A stretch of 57,951 nucleotides of DNA from Paramacrobiotus metropolitanus (Eukaryota; Tardigrada; Eutardigrada; Parachela; Macrobiotidae), in contig NW_026570533.1 of NCBI RefSeq assembly GCF_019649055.1, positions 1 through 57,951 on the forward strand, read 5' to 3'. Of this stretch, positions 1 through 10,929 are shown piece after piece. Made by a program: the position numbers and the translations under genes. Position 1 is the first letter of the stretch. The number at the start of each line of letters is the position of its first letter. Under the pieces are notes generated by a model. The model was not told where the DNA came from and did no database searches. It saw only the letters and a program-made list of their open reading frames with translations.

Positions 1-41
1 AGCCTATCATTCGGCTTCCCCGGCCAAAACAGCCGGCAACC

Positions 42-788
42 ATGCGGGCATCCAGACCGAAGCCTCGGATCTCCGACACCGATCCTGGATGGGTGCATGT
101 TCACGCTGCACTCAAGTCGCTGTCATGGTCGGGCCCAACCTACGCAACTCCGGAGTTGGCTTACCAGCTGCTGAAACATTGGCGCGTCGACAAGGACGGA
201 AGCTGGTTCGACCTTAGCCTCGACAGGGTGAAGATCTACTGTCGGATGGCATACGAGACTGGTGCCATCCTCCGGGTATACACCAGAACGGAACGACCGG
301 ACTACGTCTTTCCGAGGGAAGAACAAGACCCAGCGCCGAAGACTTGCCTCGGATGGCGGGACGCGGTGATCGCCTGCCTGCGGACGGATTGACACCCGGA
401 AGGATTAACTCGCCGGGAGATTTTGAACCACCTAATAGGTCGGTTCGAGTTCATACTGATGTCCGCTTACCCTCAACTGGAAGATGCACGGTACCGACCG
501 GTCCGACGAAAGGAAACCAACTTATACTACCTGGCCGACGAGCTGGAGTACGTCCTGGAGCAAGCCTGCCGACAGAAAGTCCTCGGATCGAGTGAGGGTT
601 ACAAGACCCACGGGCAGCGTTTCTCCGTCTTCTACTTACCTGAAGACTTCGGACAGCACCTGCCGAAGACGCGGGCAAGCTCGGCGAGCCCACCGAAAGC
701 TCCCACCTCGGCCGAAACGGAAGCCCAGAAGTGGTTGGCACGGGCCAAGTCAACTAACCCGGCTGACCTGCCGAAGAAGAAAAGCTAA
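42..788 (+). pseudogene. Tandem winged-helix-like accessory protein, one in-frame TGA
   Basis: One reading frame runs from the ATG at 42 to TAA at 788 and is interrupted only by TGA at 390-392. Residues 1-116 hold a first helix-turn-helix/winged-helix-like unit. After the stop a second unit begins with TRREI and continues through a helix ending near RQKVL. The same two-unit plan, including the T/S-R-x-E-I motif and a later RQ-L/V pair, occurs in the gene at 23227-24644 of the other element. This suggests a conserved DNA- or RNA-binding accessory protein. The C-terminus is basic (PKKKS). The TGA may be inactivating, read through or a sequencing error. It is followed by hairpin-rich noncoding DNA. 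Function is unknown; the fold is inferred from hydrophobic spacing. Confidence 0.5.
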
Positions 789-1029
789 ACGGAAGTACAT
801 CATCGGAGGTTCCTTGCCCAATAGGCGAGACCCTATAACCTCCGTAATGGGGATGTTTCTCTTGCCCAATAGGCGAGAAAGGAAAGGATCGGACAAGACC
901 TGACCGTACCCGACCGTTTAAGCTTACATCTAACCATAGAACGTTTAACCCAATAGGTTTACGTAATGACCCAAAAGGTTTAAAAACAAAAATAACTTAA
1001 CAATATTAAGTTAAGTGTTTTGACCACAG
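789..1029 (+). other. Inter-gene spacer with CAATA-loop hairpins and a 3' splice-site-like end
   Basis: Two near-identical stems (CTTGCC/GGCGAG) enclose the loop CAATA at 813-829 and at about 861-877. The first is clasped by an outer stem CGGAGGTT/AACCTCCG (about 804-843). Further hairpins lie at 947-959 and near 968-975. The end of the spacer is AT-rich, with a pyrimidine/branch-like stretch and CACAG at 1025-1029, just where the next open frame begins, so it may be an intron or leader. Confidence 0.5.
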
Positions 1030-3363
1030 CCTTCCCAGCCCCGAACGGAAGCCTACGACCCGGATTGCCAGGCGTGCAAGGCCAATAACAACTCTCCTCG
1101 GACACGCCAACCCTGCGCAGAATGCCTGTTACGGCACTTGGACAGACAAGCCGGGGATCACAGAGTCACACGACGGGACCAGGCTAACGCCCTGTACGTC
1201 CAGGTCGTCACCGGGAACCTGAGTGCCTACATGCACGCCGTCCATAACAGTCGTATCCTTGATGAGTTGGACGGTCGACAATTGCTCTACATGTGGGACA
1301 TGCAACGTAACCGCAGACGTACCCACGAGCCCGGCTGGGATAACACCCCAGCAGTCCCGGACAACGCCCGATTGGTCCATGCCCGTGAACAACGACGAGA
1401 GCAGGAGCGCGAGGACGACCGCCGAGAGATAGCGGCAGCTGACCGGAGAATCGCTAAGGCCCAGCGCGAGCGCGACGAGCGAGCACGCCAGAAGGAGAAT
1501 AAGAATCCAACCTTAGGCGTAGCCGGCGATTTACAGGCTAGGCTCATGGCGGAACCCAAAAGGTTCCCGAACGAACCCTCGGCACCCCTTAACGCCTTTG
1601 CGGACGTGCTGAATCCGGATCGGACCCTAAATACGTCCAGCGTCACGGACGCGTTTCAGGTCGGTCCCGCCCCACTCACCGGGTTGACGGTAACACTCAC
1701 TGGACCTGACGGCCGACAATATAAGGCCCAAATCCTCGATCCCCAACAAACGGAGGCTCTGCCGGCAATTCAGCGGAGCCAGGTGGAACAGCAGCTGGTA
1801 GCCCCACAAGAAGGTGGCTTACTCCAGCAAATGGACAGCGCACCCTCGCAGCCCCCGGCCCAACCAGTGGTTCGATCGGCAGAACCACCAGCGACGGCAG
1901 CAGTGACCCCAACAGGGTCCACTCCGTCTAACCGCAGAACCCAGAGTGTGTCGGACTTGGTACCCGGTGACCTGCGTCATAGGCTGGGAAGGGACCTACG
2001 ACACAAGCTGGAGGCTCAACATAAGCTCGCGACCGCGCGACAACCAGATGAACAGCCTTCGAAGGATCGGACCCGATCCTCCCCCGGCAAGCGATCCGGT
2101 TCGGAGGATACCGGGCTCGTCGTGGACTCTAATAGCAAGTCCCGGCGTAACTTCACGCAGCCTGTGGCCCGACACCAGACGGCTCGACACCCAGCCCTAC
2201 GACCACCCCCACCTTTGGAACAGCTGGACGAGCTGCCAGTGCAACAGCGTCCATTACCAGACCCGGAACCGGTAGTGCCAGCCCAATATGACCCTCGGTA
2301 CGACCATGCACGCCGACAGAGCATCGCAGTGGAAATTCCACACCCGACGGAACGGACGAATTACATCATGGGCACTATGCAGTACCGGGAGGATCGGCGA
2401 AACCAGATCTGGCACCTGGTCAACGACCTTCGGATCTTCCTTGACCATTCCGGATACCAACAGATGTTCGAACATCGGCAATGGTCCGAGGACTTCGAGA
2501 TGAATGATCGGCTGTCCTATGGCATCGGATTCCCATACTACCGGACGAACGGTTTGCCTAGCACAACCGACCCAGCGACTTTGGGATTACCACTTGACAA
2601 CCTGGATTGGTCTCAACTGAGCCAGCTCCCGTTGTTCTCTTCGGAACGGGAGATCACGGACCATACGGAATGGGTGGCGCAGTTCGTACTCACCGAGGCA
2701 CAAGCAGCCATGGTGATTACTGCAGCCAGAGCGGCCCAGGGTTTGCCCGAATACCTTGGCAACATCGAACCAGAAGCCCGGGGAGACGCTCCGCTGGCCT
2801 TCCAGACAGCTTTGCGACTGATTTTCGCGGCCCGACTCGGCCACCATCACAGCCACTACTCCCTGTACTGCGCGTACCGGAATAACAACATTCCGCCCCG
2901 ACTTCGGACGGCGGTGGCTCAGCTGAGCGCGCCGATGCGAGACACAGTGGTGGGATTATGGCTGCGTGACTTCTTGCTGACGGCAGAGCGATGGTACAGG
3001 GAATATCAGTACCATCCGGACGAGGAAAAGGATGTCGACGAAGCCTCGACCCTCTCGGAATGGTGCCGGACCCATCGCCACTTGCCGCCCGGGTTCACAT
3101 CACCACCGATGCCCGAGGGCAAGTCATCCTACCGGTATAACATGTGGCCAGGTTCATCATCCTCGGGCAGGAACCACCGAAGACGCGAAGCCCGCCGAAC
3201 CAAAGCTGAAAAGCCCGGACAGGAAGCCTCGGAATCGCAGTCAACCTGTACCCAGGAGGCTACATCCTCGAACCACCCAGGCCGACGGGAACGGGATAAG
3301 GATGATGACTCGGAAGGTTCCCACTTTGGTGGTGGAGCCCCGGTCAACGTGGACTTGGAGTGA
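1030..3363 (+). CDS. Coiled-coil / Gag-like accessory protein with N-terminal Cys cluster
   Basis: The frame is open from just after TGA at 1021 to TGA at 3363, about 770 codons, and the usable 5' boundary may be the CACAG acceptor at 1029. The N-terminus has two CxxC pairs separated by about 13 residues (near 1066-1125), as in a small zinc-binding fold. A highly charged Arg/Glu-rich coiled coil follows (about 1380-1500), then a long Pro/Gln/Arg-rich disordered stretch, then a helical C-terminal region (about 2340-3070) with Trp/Leu-rich segments, and a basic tail. The order of zinc-like site, coiled coil and helical domain is Gag-like, but no canonical Gag motif was recognised. At least two CAA(A/C)A-loop hairpins lie inside the coding DNA (1551-1567, 1905-1919). 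It follows the winged-helix gene in the same direction. Confidence 0.6.
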   Translation, partial: PSQPRTEAYDPDCQACKANNNSPRTRQPCAECLLRHLDRQAGDHRVTRRDQANALYVQVVTGNLSAYMHAVHNSRILDELDGRQLLYMWDMQRNRRRTHEPGWDNTPAVPDNARLVHAREQRREQEREDDRREIAAADRRIAKAQRERDERARQKENKNPTLGVAGDLQARLMAEPKRFPNEPSAPLNAFADVLNPDRTLNTSSVTDAFQVGPAPLTGLTVTLTGPDGRQYKAQILDPQQTEALPAIQRSQVEQQLVAPQEGGLLQQMDSAPSQPPAQPVVRSAEPPATAAVTPTGSTPSNRRTQSVSDLVPGDLRHRLGRDLRHKLEAQHKLATARQPDEQPSKDRTRSSPGKRSGSEDTGLVVDSNSKSRRNFTQPVARHQTARHPALRPPPPLEQLDELPVQQRPLPDPEPVVPAQYDPRYDHARRQSIAVEIPHPTERTNYIMGTMQYREDRRNQIWHLVNDLRIFLDHSGYQQMFEHRQWSEDFEMNDRLSYGIGFPYYRTNGLPSTTDPATLGLPLDNLDWSQLSQLPLFSSEREITDHTEWVAQFVLTEAQAAMVITAARAAQGLPEYLGNIEPEARGDAPLAFQTALRLIFAARLGHHHSHYSLYCAYRNNNIPPRLRTAVAQLSAPMRDTVVGLWLRDFLLTAERWYREYQYHPDEEKDVDEASTLSEWCRTHRHLPPGFTSPPMPEGKSSYRYNMWPGSSSSGRNHRRREARRTKAEKPGQEASESQSTCTQEATSSNHPGRRERDKDDDSEGSHFGGGAPVNVDLE

Positions 3364-6300
3364 AAGAGACCGGTAGCTGGACCCCAATAGGGTTAGGCTA
3401 ACCGCAAAACCGGTCGAACGGACATGACGACGTCTCCAATAGAGACGTATCCCATAGATGGAATTCATTCTGTGGAGCCGCAGATCGTTGGCCAATCACT
3501 TTATAGCCGTTAAACCATGATCAGCTACCGAGTCCGGACCCTCAATAAGGGATACGACGATCGCAGTGTCAACCACGTTCTGCTACCATTAAAAGAGTCA
3601 GCCACAAGTATGGCTGTCCGTGGTGATCTCAGTGAGGAAGGCAACCTGCAGACCGCATCTAACCACGACTGACCAGCCTGTCTTTCGATCCGAGCAGATT
3701 GCTCGATACCTCACCGGACCCTAAAGGCTCCGGGGTATGAGGCCCAATAGGCCTCCATCTGCGGAAGGATCCAGACTTCGGCATCATATAGGGACTTCCG
3801 TTCCTATATCTTACATAGCTCCAATCCATTGCTGAACAACGGCAACGGAAGCAGAATGCGAACCTTCTTCGATCCGAGCAGATGGCTCGATACCTCACCG
3901 GACCTAAAGGCTCCAGGGTATGAGGCCCAATAGGCCTCCACCTGTGGATGAACATTCTAAGTTCCGTCCCTCCGACGCGGGGAGCGATATCACCCACATC
4001 GCGGGAACGGAAATACCTCGGATCGAAAGACAGAGTCCAAAAGAAGTGGACCTGACCGGACTTCACCTCATGAAAGGCTCAACAACTACCTTGCGAACCC
4101 AATAGGTTCCGAGGCAGGTGCCCAGCTAGGCCTGATGAACCTTTAGGCCCTGGCAAGAGGGGGTTTGGCCGATAGGGAACCTGACCACTCTTGCCAGGAC
4201 CACCAAAATATGGATCTCACCTCACCCTCCGGAAATGGACGGTTTGAAGCGAAGTTAAACACGGCACATGAACCCCCGATAGCTTCCCCGTGAACCCAAT
4301 AGGTTCCAGGGAAGGAGCCCAATAGGCCGCCACGAGTTAGCGGAGCCTGATCCCCTGCGGACGACCGAGGCAGAAATTCAGACCTCGTCGTCAATAGAGG
4401 ATGACCGAACCGGCAACCCTCGGACTACCGTAGTTCTGGAAGAGAAGCCTCCTAAACCACGTTAGTCCGGACCTTCGCACGAAAGGCGGTTTCTCCGCGC
4501 AGATCAGCATGACCTGCTGTTCTGCACGGATAATCCACTCCGGCAGAAGACTCTGGAATCGAACCTCAGATGGATCCCTCGGATAGACCCGATAAGTACG
4601 AGTTCAATTTGGACCGTACCGGACGTCTCCCCAGGCTTCCCCTGGATGAACCGGACGGAATGTTCCGGTCTCCGGCGACAATGACAGGAGGCGAACCGAG
4701 CCAAAAAGCGAGGGGATGCAACCGAACTAAAGGGTTAGCCGACCCCCGGCGGTTAGCTGGCTCCAGCTGGATCAGCGACTCCGCCGACCTGCTATCCCCG
4801 GAGCTAAAAGGGAACATCATAGGGCGTGGTAGAATCCCGACCCACCATTGACTTAGGGAGTAGACCCCAATAGGGATACCCCGATGTCCAACCCTCCGAC
4901 CTTCGGACTAGAAGGGTCGAACCCGAAGAAAACCTCAATTCACCGGGATACATCGCACGAATAGCGGCTGACCAGAGGCGAGACGGGTACAACACGGCTC
5001 GTCATTGGCCAGCCCTCCGGCAGAAGGATCCTGGAGGCTGGCCCTGGAAGAAAACGATAACTATGGAACGTCACACTGGGACGAATCGTACGAATAGCGA
5101 CTGGACAAGCACAACTGCGCACAACACAGCTTTCCCTGTTCAGGTCCCTCCGACAGAGGACTCCTGGCTGACCAGTTCCGTAACTTGGACCGTAGAGCCC
5201 AATAGGCTCTTACCCCTGAACCTTACCAGCCGGGACCTCGTGGATATGGGCAGCGAAAACGTCCTATATCAGCAAGGCCCTGGTGACAGCCTCAGTATCG
5301 GACCCTTCGTACGTAAGGAGGTCGGACAGAAGTTCCCAGCATGATCTGCCGGGTACTCCTGCTCGTACCCAGCCGGCAGAAGGACCCGGTGGAACTACAG
5401 TTCCATGACTCTAACCCTCCGAGCCCAATAGGCTCCTATTCCTTAACCGAATGCGGACTGTTTGGACCGGGAAGCGACACCTCCTGACCACTCGATCCGC
5501 ACGACCAACCATTTCCGGAACTTAACCCAAGAGGATTCCGCTAACATGGTCCCGAAGAAGCCACTGCCCTCTTCGGTACCGTGTTTGCCAACAGACCCAT
5601 GGACACCCCGGGAATCGGAGTAGTAGCTGGCTGACTGACCTCCACTTGAAGTCAGCACGAGAGCCCAATAGGCCTCGGCAGCATAACTCCGGCGGAATCC
5701 GTCGTACGAAAAGCGACGGGACGGTGCTGCGCGGCGCGATCCGCTTCGCTCCACCGGCTTGTCCCTCCGGCAGAAGGACCCTCGGAGGATGCAAGCCTTC
5801 GCAGATCACGTACAACCACGATCCGATACCATGTCAAGTGGCGCAGATCAACCACGATCTCTACCTTTCTGTGGATGCCCATCGAGGCCCAATAGGCCTC
5901 CCTTCCACCCCGGAACGGAACGGAGGAAGTGGGACATTAGGGCACACTCATGCCCTTACCCCTACTCACAACGCTGTGTTGGACTAATGGTATGAGTGAC
6001 CGGCATGACCATTTCACCGTGAATCGGACTGTGGTCACCGGAAGGATGTACCAGGACATTAGGGTACACGGGTGAATGCGTATATACAACATCGGTATAT
6101 AATCATTCCTCCGCGTCCGGCATGACTGAACCCCAATGGAGGCCACGGACGCCCATAACTACGCCAACAGGCCCAATATGCCCTTAGCCCCCATATTCCG
6201 GCATCCCGGATGTTTCCGCCTAAGTGGAAGCACGGGATCAGCCGAGGAACGGACCAGCTTGGACTCCGTCTTTAAAACTTAGAGTGCCTACCTCGTTGCT

Positions 6301-7721
6301 CAGACCCAATTAGGTCTTATATAGCCGCCGAGGAGCCTCTTTTGCATGATTTTTGCTAGTCACCCGGTGGACATTTCCAGCATCAAGCGGACTCCCACCA
6401 GAGCATGTTGGGCCAGTCTCGTTACCGAGGCTTGGACCCCCGGACACCGAGGCTAATTGACCCTCGGATACTTGTTCGGACCCTGTCCAGCGGCATTGAC
6501 CCTCTCCATGTTACCCAATAGGTGACGGGAGACGTTAAAAAGGGTTTTTGCCCGGGCAGAATGCCTTTGGACCAGCCTTAGCGGATGCTGACTACCTCAC
6601 CACCGAGGCTACCCCGGACACGGAGGCTGCCTCGGGCAGCAACTTTACCTTACCGGCGAGACCCTCGGTAGAGTTGCCCAATAGGTGACCTACATCGTTA
6701 ACAATGGTTTTTGCCGAGATGAAACGACCATCAGACCTTTGGATACCGAGGCTCGGAACCTCTGACTCTCGAGGCTCGAACCTCCGACCCTCGGACCCTT
6801 CGAACCCCGGCGATCATCCTCTCCGAGTTACCCAATAGGTGACAGGAGACGAATCTAGGATTTTCAGCCGAGCGGAACGTCACTATACCCATTTGCTAGC
6901 GCAGCCGAGGGTACAACCCGGACTCTAACTCGAGTACCGAGGCTGCCAATGGACTTAGACTCAGCAACCGAGGCTGAGCTTGGACTTCGATTTTGTAACC
7001 GGAGCTGACCCTCGGTCACCGAGGCTACCATCGGACTTTTGAATCTTGAAGCCAACCGGATACAGGGTCGGACTCCCGCATAGAGACCATACCATCGACT
7101 ATCCAACCCTATGGAAACCAGGCATTGACCGGTCCTTGCTGCCCAATAGGCGACAGGACATCACATAACGGTTTTGCCCGGGTCAAACCTCGGATCACCG
7201 GCCTTCCCCGGAGGATCCACCGATCAATAGACCCAACAGGTCTTATCCTGCACTCAGAGAGGGTACCTTATGGTATTCGCGGATGCGACAGTGCCTCTCC
7301 ATCAACTCTACCAGATGAACCCCGGCCGGACGAAAGTACGACCCGTCTTACCCGGCTGAGAAGGTTCCGATTGATCTTTTACCGGAGGATCCCGGTCGGA
7401 AAGTGTGTTTCACGCCCGTTTCACACCCGGCAATGGAGATCCGTACCCTTTACCTGAAGTTGATAGGGTCGAACCTCCGACCCTCGGTGAAGTGAACCGG
7501 TACCACTGGGTATCCCGAGAACCGATGCCTCGGACCTGGATGGCCGGATATCCTGTGGACTGGAGCCCCCGTGAGCGGACGAGCTCTAGTCGGAATAAGC
7601 ACCCGGCCCAAAGCCCCGGACCAAAGACTTTGAGTTTACTTTTCTAATCTCGAAATGATGTTCTCAATTTTATTGATCTTTTCACTAACCTGCTCACCAG
7701 GAATTGTGATGTTATTTTTAC
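3364..7721 (+). other. 4.4-kb noncoding tract densely packed with CAATA-loop hairpins
   Basis: No convincing gene is present. The tract contains about twenty copies of the nonamer CCCAATAGG or close variants, most forming a hairpin whose five-base loop is CAATA while the stem sequence changes: CGTCTC/GAGACG (3431-3447), GAGGCC/GGCCTC (3739-3755, 3922-3938, 5884-5900), GAACC/GGTTC (4095-4109, 4292-4306), AGAGCC/GGCTCT (5194-5210), GAGCC/GGCTC (5421-5435), AGACC/GGTCT (6302-6317, 7229-7243) and GTTACC/GGTGAC (6510-6526, 6827-6843). Several have outer stems such as TCTCC/GGAGA. A second hairpin family with a GGCAGAAGGA apex and a run of ACCGAGGCT repeats (about 6420-7030) are also present. Conserved loops with changing paired stems argue for function as RNA. 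Confidence 0.65.
3684..3944 (+). repeat. Direct repeat pair (3684-3771 and 3868-3944)
   Basis: About 80 bp beginning TTCGATCCGAGCAGAT are repeated with few differences, each copy ending in the GAGGCC-CAATA-GGCCTC hairpin. A reverse copy of the first twelve bases occurs near 4018-4029. The pair suggests that the hairpin tract grew by local duplication. Confidence 0.75.
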
Positions 7722-7735
7722 TAGAGAGAGAGAAA
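7722..7735 (+). other. Candidate polypurine tract
   Basis: The run AGAGAGAGAGAAA ends immediately before a TGG start. This is the position expected for the plus-strand primer just upstream of a 3' LTR. Confidence 0.5.
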
Positions 7736-8436
7736 TGGAATAATACTTTATTTTTTTTACTTTTTCGCCGTTACGGACACGACCAACAGACGCCTACACC
7801 GGTCCAACAACACCACCGACCGACCTTCGGATTTCGGCCGTGAGTTGTATCGCCACCACGGGTCCGGAGGAGAACGCGGCACCGAGAGACCTTCGTCATC
7901 GGACACCCCCGAGGCGCAGCCACCGACCCCAATAGGGTCGTGTGCGGAGCGGGCACTGGAGCGGTACGAGGCCGGTCCTTCGCAGGGGCTCGGACTCCCG
8001 CCCAGAGGCATGTTGGGCCAGTCGCTATGGCAGCCTACGAGCAGGCAGCCAGCGACAGTCCCGCTTCCGGTGTGCTGACTCACACCGAGTCGCACTCGCT
8101 GTCGAGCGCTAGATCGGCCTCGACTCAGGCAGCTTTCCGCCCAGCCTTTCGTCTCGGCCAATCACCGGCCTCGATGTAGGCGGAGCCACGCCTCCTTTCT
8201 CCATCTCGGCCTATCAGCGTTCGTTCGCTCGTGTTGGATCTGCCCAGTGCCGCATTAGGCTTTTTCCCATGCTTTCGGCTCGATGTGCCGTTCATTTTCA
8301 CTCACTAGCTGACATTCGGTGATTTACATTCTACAGCTCACATCGAGCCTTTGTGTTTTGGTTCTCTGTACTTTATTGCTATCCACAATAAAGCCTTCTC
8401 CTCACTATCGTGAGCCTTTGTTCGCCTGCTGTCACA
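7736..8436 (+). repeat. Probable 3' LTR
   Basis: The block begins TGGAATAATAC after the purine tract and can be closed at GTCACA (8436), giving TG...CA ends. It has an AT-rich TATA-like stretch near its start, a CGACCC-CAATA-GGGTCG hairpin (7924-7940), a 16-base match to the internal tract (GCATGTTGGGCCAGTC near 6403 and 8006), AATAAA at 8387-8392 and a small CTCAC/GTGAG hairpin at 8401-8414. The partner LTR is outside the window, so both ends are estimates. Short open frames inside it are not supported as genes. Confidence 0.5.
8387..8392 (+). promoter_or_regulatory. Polyadenylation signal AATAAA
   Basis: A canonical hexamer lies about 45 bases before the proposed LTR end and is followed by a T/G-rich stretch. 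Confidence 0.55.
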
Positions 8437-10429
8437 TTGTGCCAAACTGCAGAATCAAACTTAAAAAAGTGCAGATATCTATATAATGAGAAGATCACAG
8501 CTTGACAACTGCTTGCTTGTTAGCGTTCTGTCCGCCTCTTTTTGTGCACCTTCCTTGTGTACTCCATCTCCGAGATTCCGAATGTCCCTCGAGTCCGCCT
8601 AGCTGCAGGGTGAGCGGAAGCATTCTGGTGTGTTGGTACAATCCATGTTCTACATACTGTATTATAACGCCCCACTTAAACACAAATCACAAACCCAAAA
8701 ACACAAGAGGGAACAGCAAATGCGGCTGCTACGAAAAGATCTCTTCTATTTTATCCAGCTCGGGAGAGTTTTCATTACACAGACTGCATATTTCCCTCTT
8801 TGTTTGCATACCCCATCGCTGCCGAAAGGTCTCCTTGTTGTCCAGTGGAGGCTGCACTATTTGTTTCCGACTTTGCCAAGAAGCGCCTTGATACATTCTC
8901 CCCACGGGCGGACAGGGGCGGTGAAGGCTTCTTGAACAAAGGGTGCATTGCTGCAGAATTTGATATTGAGAGTTCGGTCAGCTCATCACAGTCACTTCAC
9001 CGGCGGCGCCCCGACATTTAACGGTGAGCATGCGATCGATGCGGCTTAGGTATCCACGCAGGCACGTCAAGCAACCGCGACTAGGGATTCACCGCGGTCC
9101 CACGGAACGAGTGTCATGGCAGGCATCCGGTCTCTTTTGATCATTAACTGACATGCCTTTCGGTTCCTTCCTGCAAAGGAATCCGGATGGTCTACATCCT
9201 GCGGGCGAATTCTGGGCTTGTGCCGCCATGCAGCACAATGCCTGAACGCGTATGTGTTAAGAACTTACGACTGTTATCCGGCAGATAGTCCAGACACGCG
9301 GCCGGAAGCGAGCGTATCCAGAATCCAGATTCCGGTACCGATAAAGCGCCACGACCACTGCAGCAGTGCGGTGAGATGTCAGGCCTGAAAATGCCCAGCT
9401 CCGAGTAAAACAGCATGTAAAAACTACGAAGGTCAATGTGAACCTACCGTGAGTTGAGCGGATTTGGTGTTTGAATACCTGCACGTATAATGGTAGTTTC
9501 ACGTGAAACGTAACTGTAAGTAGTTTTCCAAGCTGTTTTACTCGTGTTTTACTCGCGTAGCCGATGTGTCCCCAAAGTCTGGGTGACAAAAACTGTTATT
9601 CTGTACAATTAAATCCTGGCGCTCAAGTACCAGTTATCATGGACCGTACTACAGAAATATTATAATTATCATTGCAAATGCCAAATTTTAACCGGTGGAA
9701 CTCATAGCTTTTTGCTGCCGACTCCTTCGTTATCGACAGGCAGGTGTCTGGTACGTCGGCAAACCAGTTAACTCATGGAGAAACCGCTGACCAAATAAAC
9801 TTAATCATTGACGTTCCACAAAAAAGCGATTCATTCCTTTTAAACAAATGCCAAATTCCTGGAAAGACTTTGTTCACAAGATTTAAATATAATTGTTTAC
9901 TGCACGAAAATGTCTGTTTATGTTAGCATACAAAGCATGAATAAGGATATTACATTGATGTACAAGTTCACATACCCGGAAGCATTATGTTTTTGGTTTT
10001 TGTTCATAAAGCCACTGCAGTACAGTAATATTTATGGTTTTTAGGATTTATTCTAAAAAACAACCAGCTCGTTCCCATTATAACCGTGAATTCCAAAATA
10101 ACAATCAAGTGCACTGGAAAATATGCACCGGAAAAACGGGCAAAATAACTAAGACTGATAAAAAACCATGTATTTCTGTATGTTTTTCTCTAAGGTATGA
10201 AAACAGTGAAGCCAGCCAGCAGCAGTATAACTGTGCGAAATAAAGTATTTACTAATGCGAACACCAGCTTGACTTTCAGATAATGTGCATAGGTATATCG
10301 TCCGCCATTATTCGTCCGTGGAACAGTAGCCGGCATTTATATTTTTTGCCAAGCGGCCCCAAGAGCGTGCTAAAGTGGAGAATGCCATCCTTCTTAATGA
10401 TCGATCCGGAAAGTCTCTATCATCCTCCA
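8437..10429. other. Intergenic DNA, no supported gene
   Basis: AT-rich host-like sequence. Open frames here are short and show no recognisable motif or splice framework. One 50-bp stretch (about 8511-8560) recurs near 57653-57702. Confidence 0.5.
8511..8560 (+). repeat. Dispersed repeat copy A
   Basis: It contains CTTGTTAGC, TGTCCGCCTCT and ACCTTCCTTGTG in the same order and spacing as a copy near 57653-57702. It starts about 75 bp after the proposed LTR and may be the edge of another dispersed repeat. Confidence 0.5.
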
Positions 10430-10891
10430 TCAGCGCCAGTTAGCGGGATTCCCCAGAAACGCCACCATCGTCTGCCGGGTCAGCTGGAAATTACGCAGCA
10501 TAATTTCAGCCGGACATTCCGGCACCGCATGATCATCCACCGGGAAGCCGTTCTTCAGCATGTCAATGACCACTACCACACCGTCAACCCGTCGCCTCGC
10601 ACCGACTCAACCGCCTGATTTTCCTCCTTTTTTACCATCCTGCTTTCTGCATTTCCTCCGGTGCATTCAATATCAAGCGTGTGTACTTCACAATCTTGGA
10701 CTCAGCATAATTCGGCCGATGACCTTGGTGCGGCAGATCAATCGCCATCCCGCTGGTATAAATCTCCGACGCGTCAAACTCATGCGATCCAAAAAACTGG
10801 AACAGGATCCGGTGCGGATAATCCGCGCCAAGTTTCAGCATCAGCGCCCAGCTAAGCGCATGTTGTGCAATTTTCCTAAAATCATTGACGG
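10430..10891 (-). pseudogene. Unrecognised gene remnant with two frame disruptions
   Basis: On the minus strand an acceptor-like CTGTAG is followed at 10891 by a frame that stays open for about 86 codons (ends near 10632) with features such as FQFFGSHEFDASEIY. After a stop, coding character resumes in other frames and ends at 10430 with a segment containing VVVVIDMLKNGFPVDDH. The parts read as one protein-like unit split by two frame changes, so it is either a decaying gene or has small unrecognised introns. I do not recognise the family. Confidence 0.35.
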
Positions 10892-10929
10892 CTACAGTTG
10901 GGATCTTTATTTAACTAAGCAATGATTGA

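Larger units (their letters stand above)
1..8436 (+). mobile_element. 3' part of a large GC-rich LTR-type retroelement (left end outside window)
   Basis: The segment is visibly richer in G+C than the DNA after 8440. It holds two adjacent accessory genes, a long hairpin-rich noncoding tract, a purine run (7722-7735) and an LTR-like block with a polyadenylation signal. No reverse transcriptase lies in the window, so the element class rests on this 3' anatomy and on the resemblance of its winged-helix gene to one carried by the complete element at 18561-42725. The 5' LTR and any Pol would lie left of base 1. It could instead be a different kind of repeat with an LTR-like end. Confidence 0.6.

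Noticed and set aside
3659-5987. Many open frames of 60-135 codons in the hairpin tract
   Set aside because: All are short, overlap each other in several frames and are low in recognisable features; stop-poor frames are expected in GC-rich DNA.
7845-8179. Open frames inside the proposed LTR as a gene
   Set aside because: Several overlapping frames are open in GC-rich DNA, none with a motif; an LTR explains the block better.
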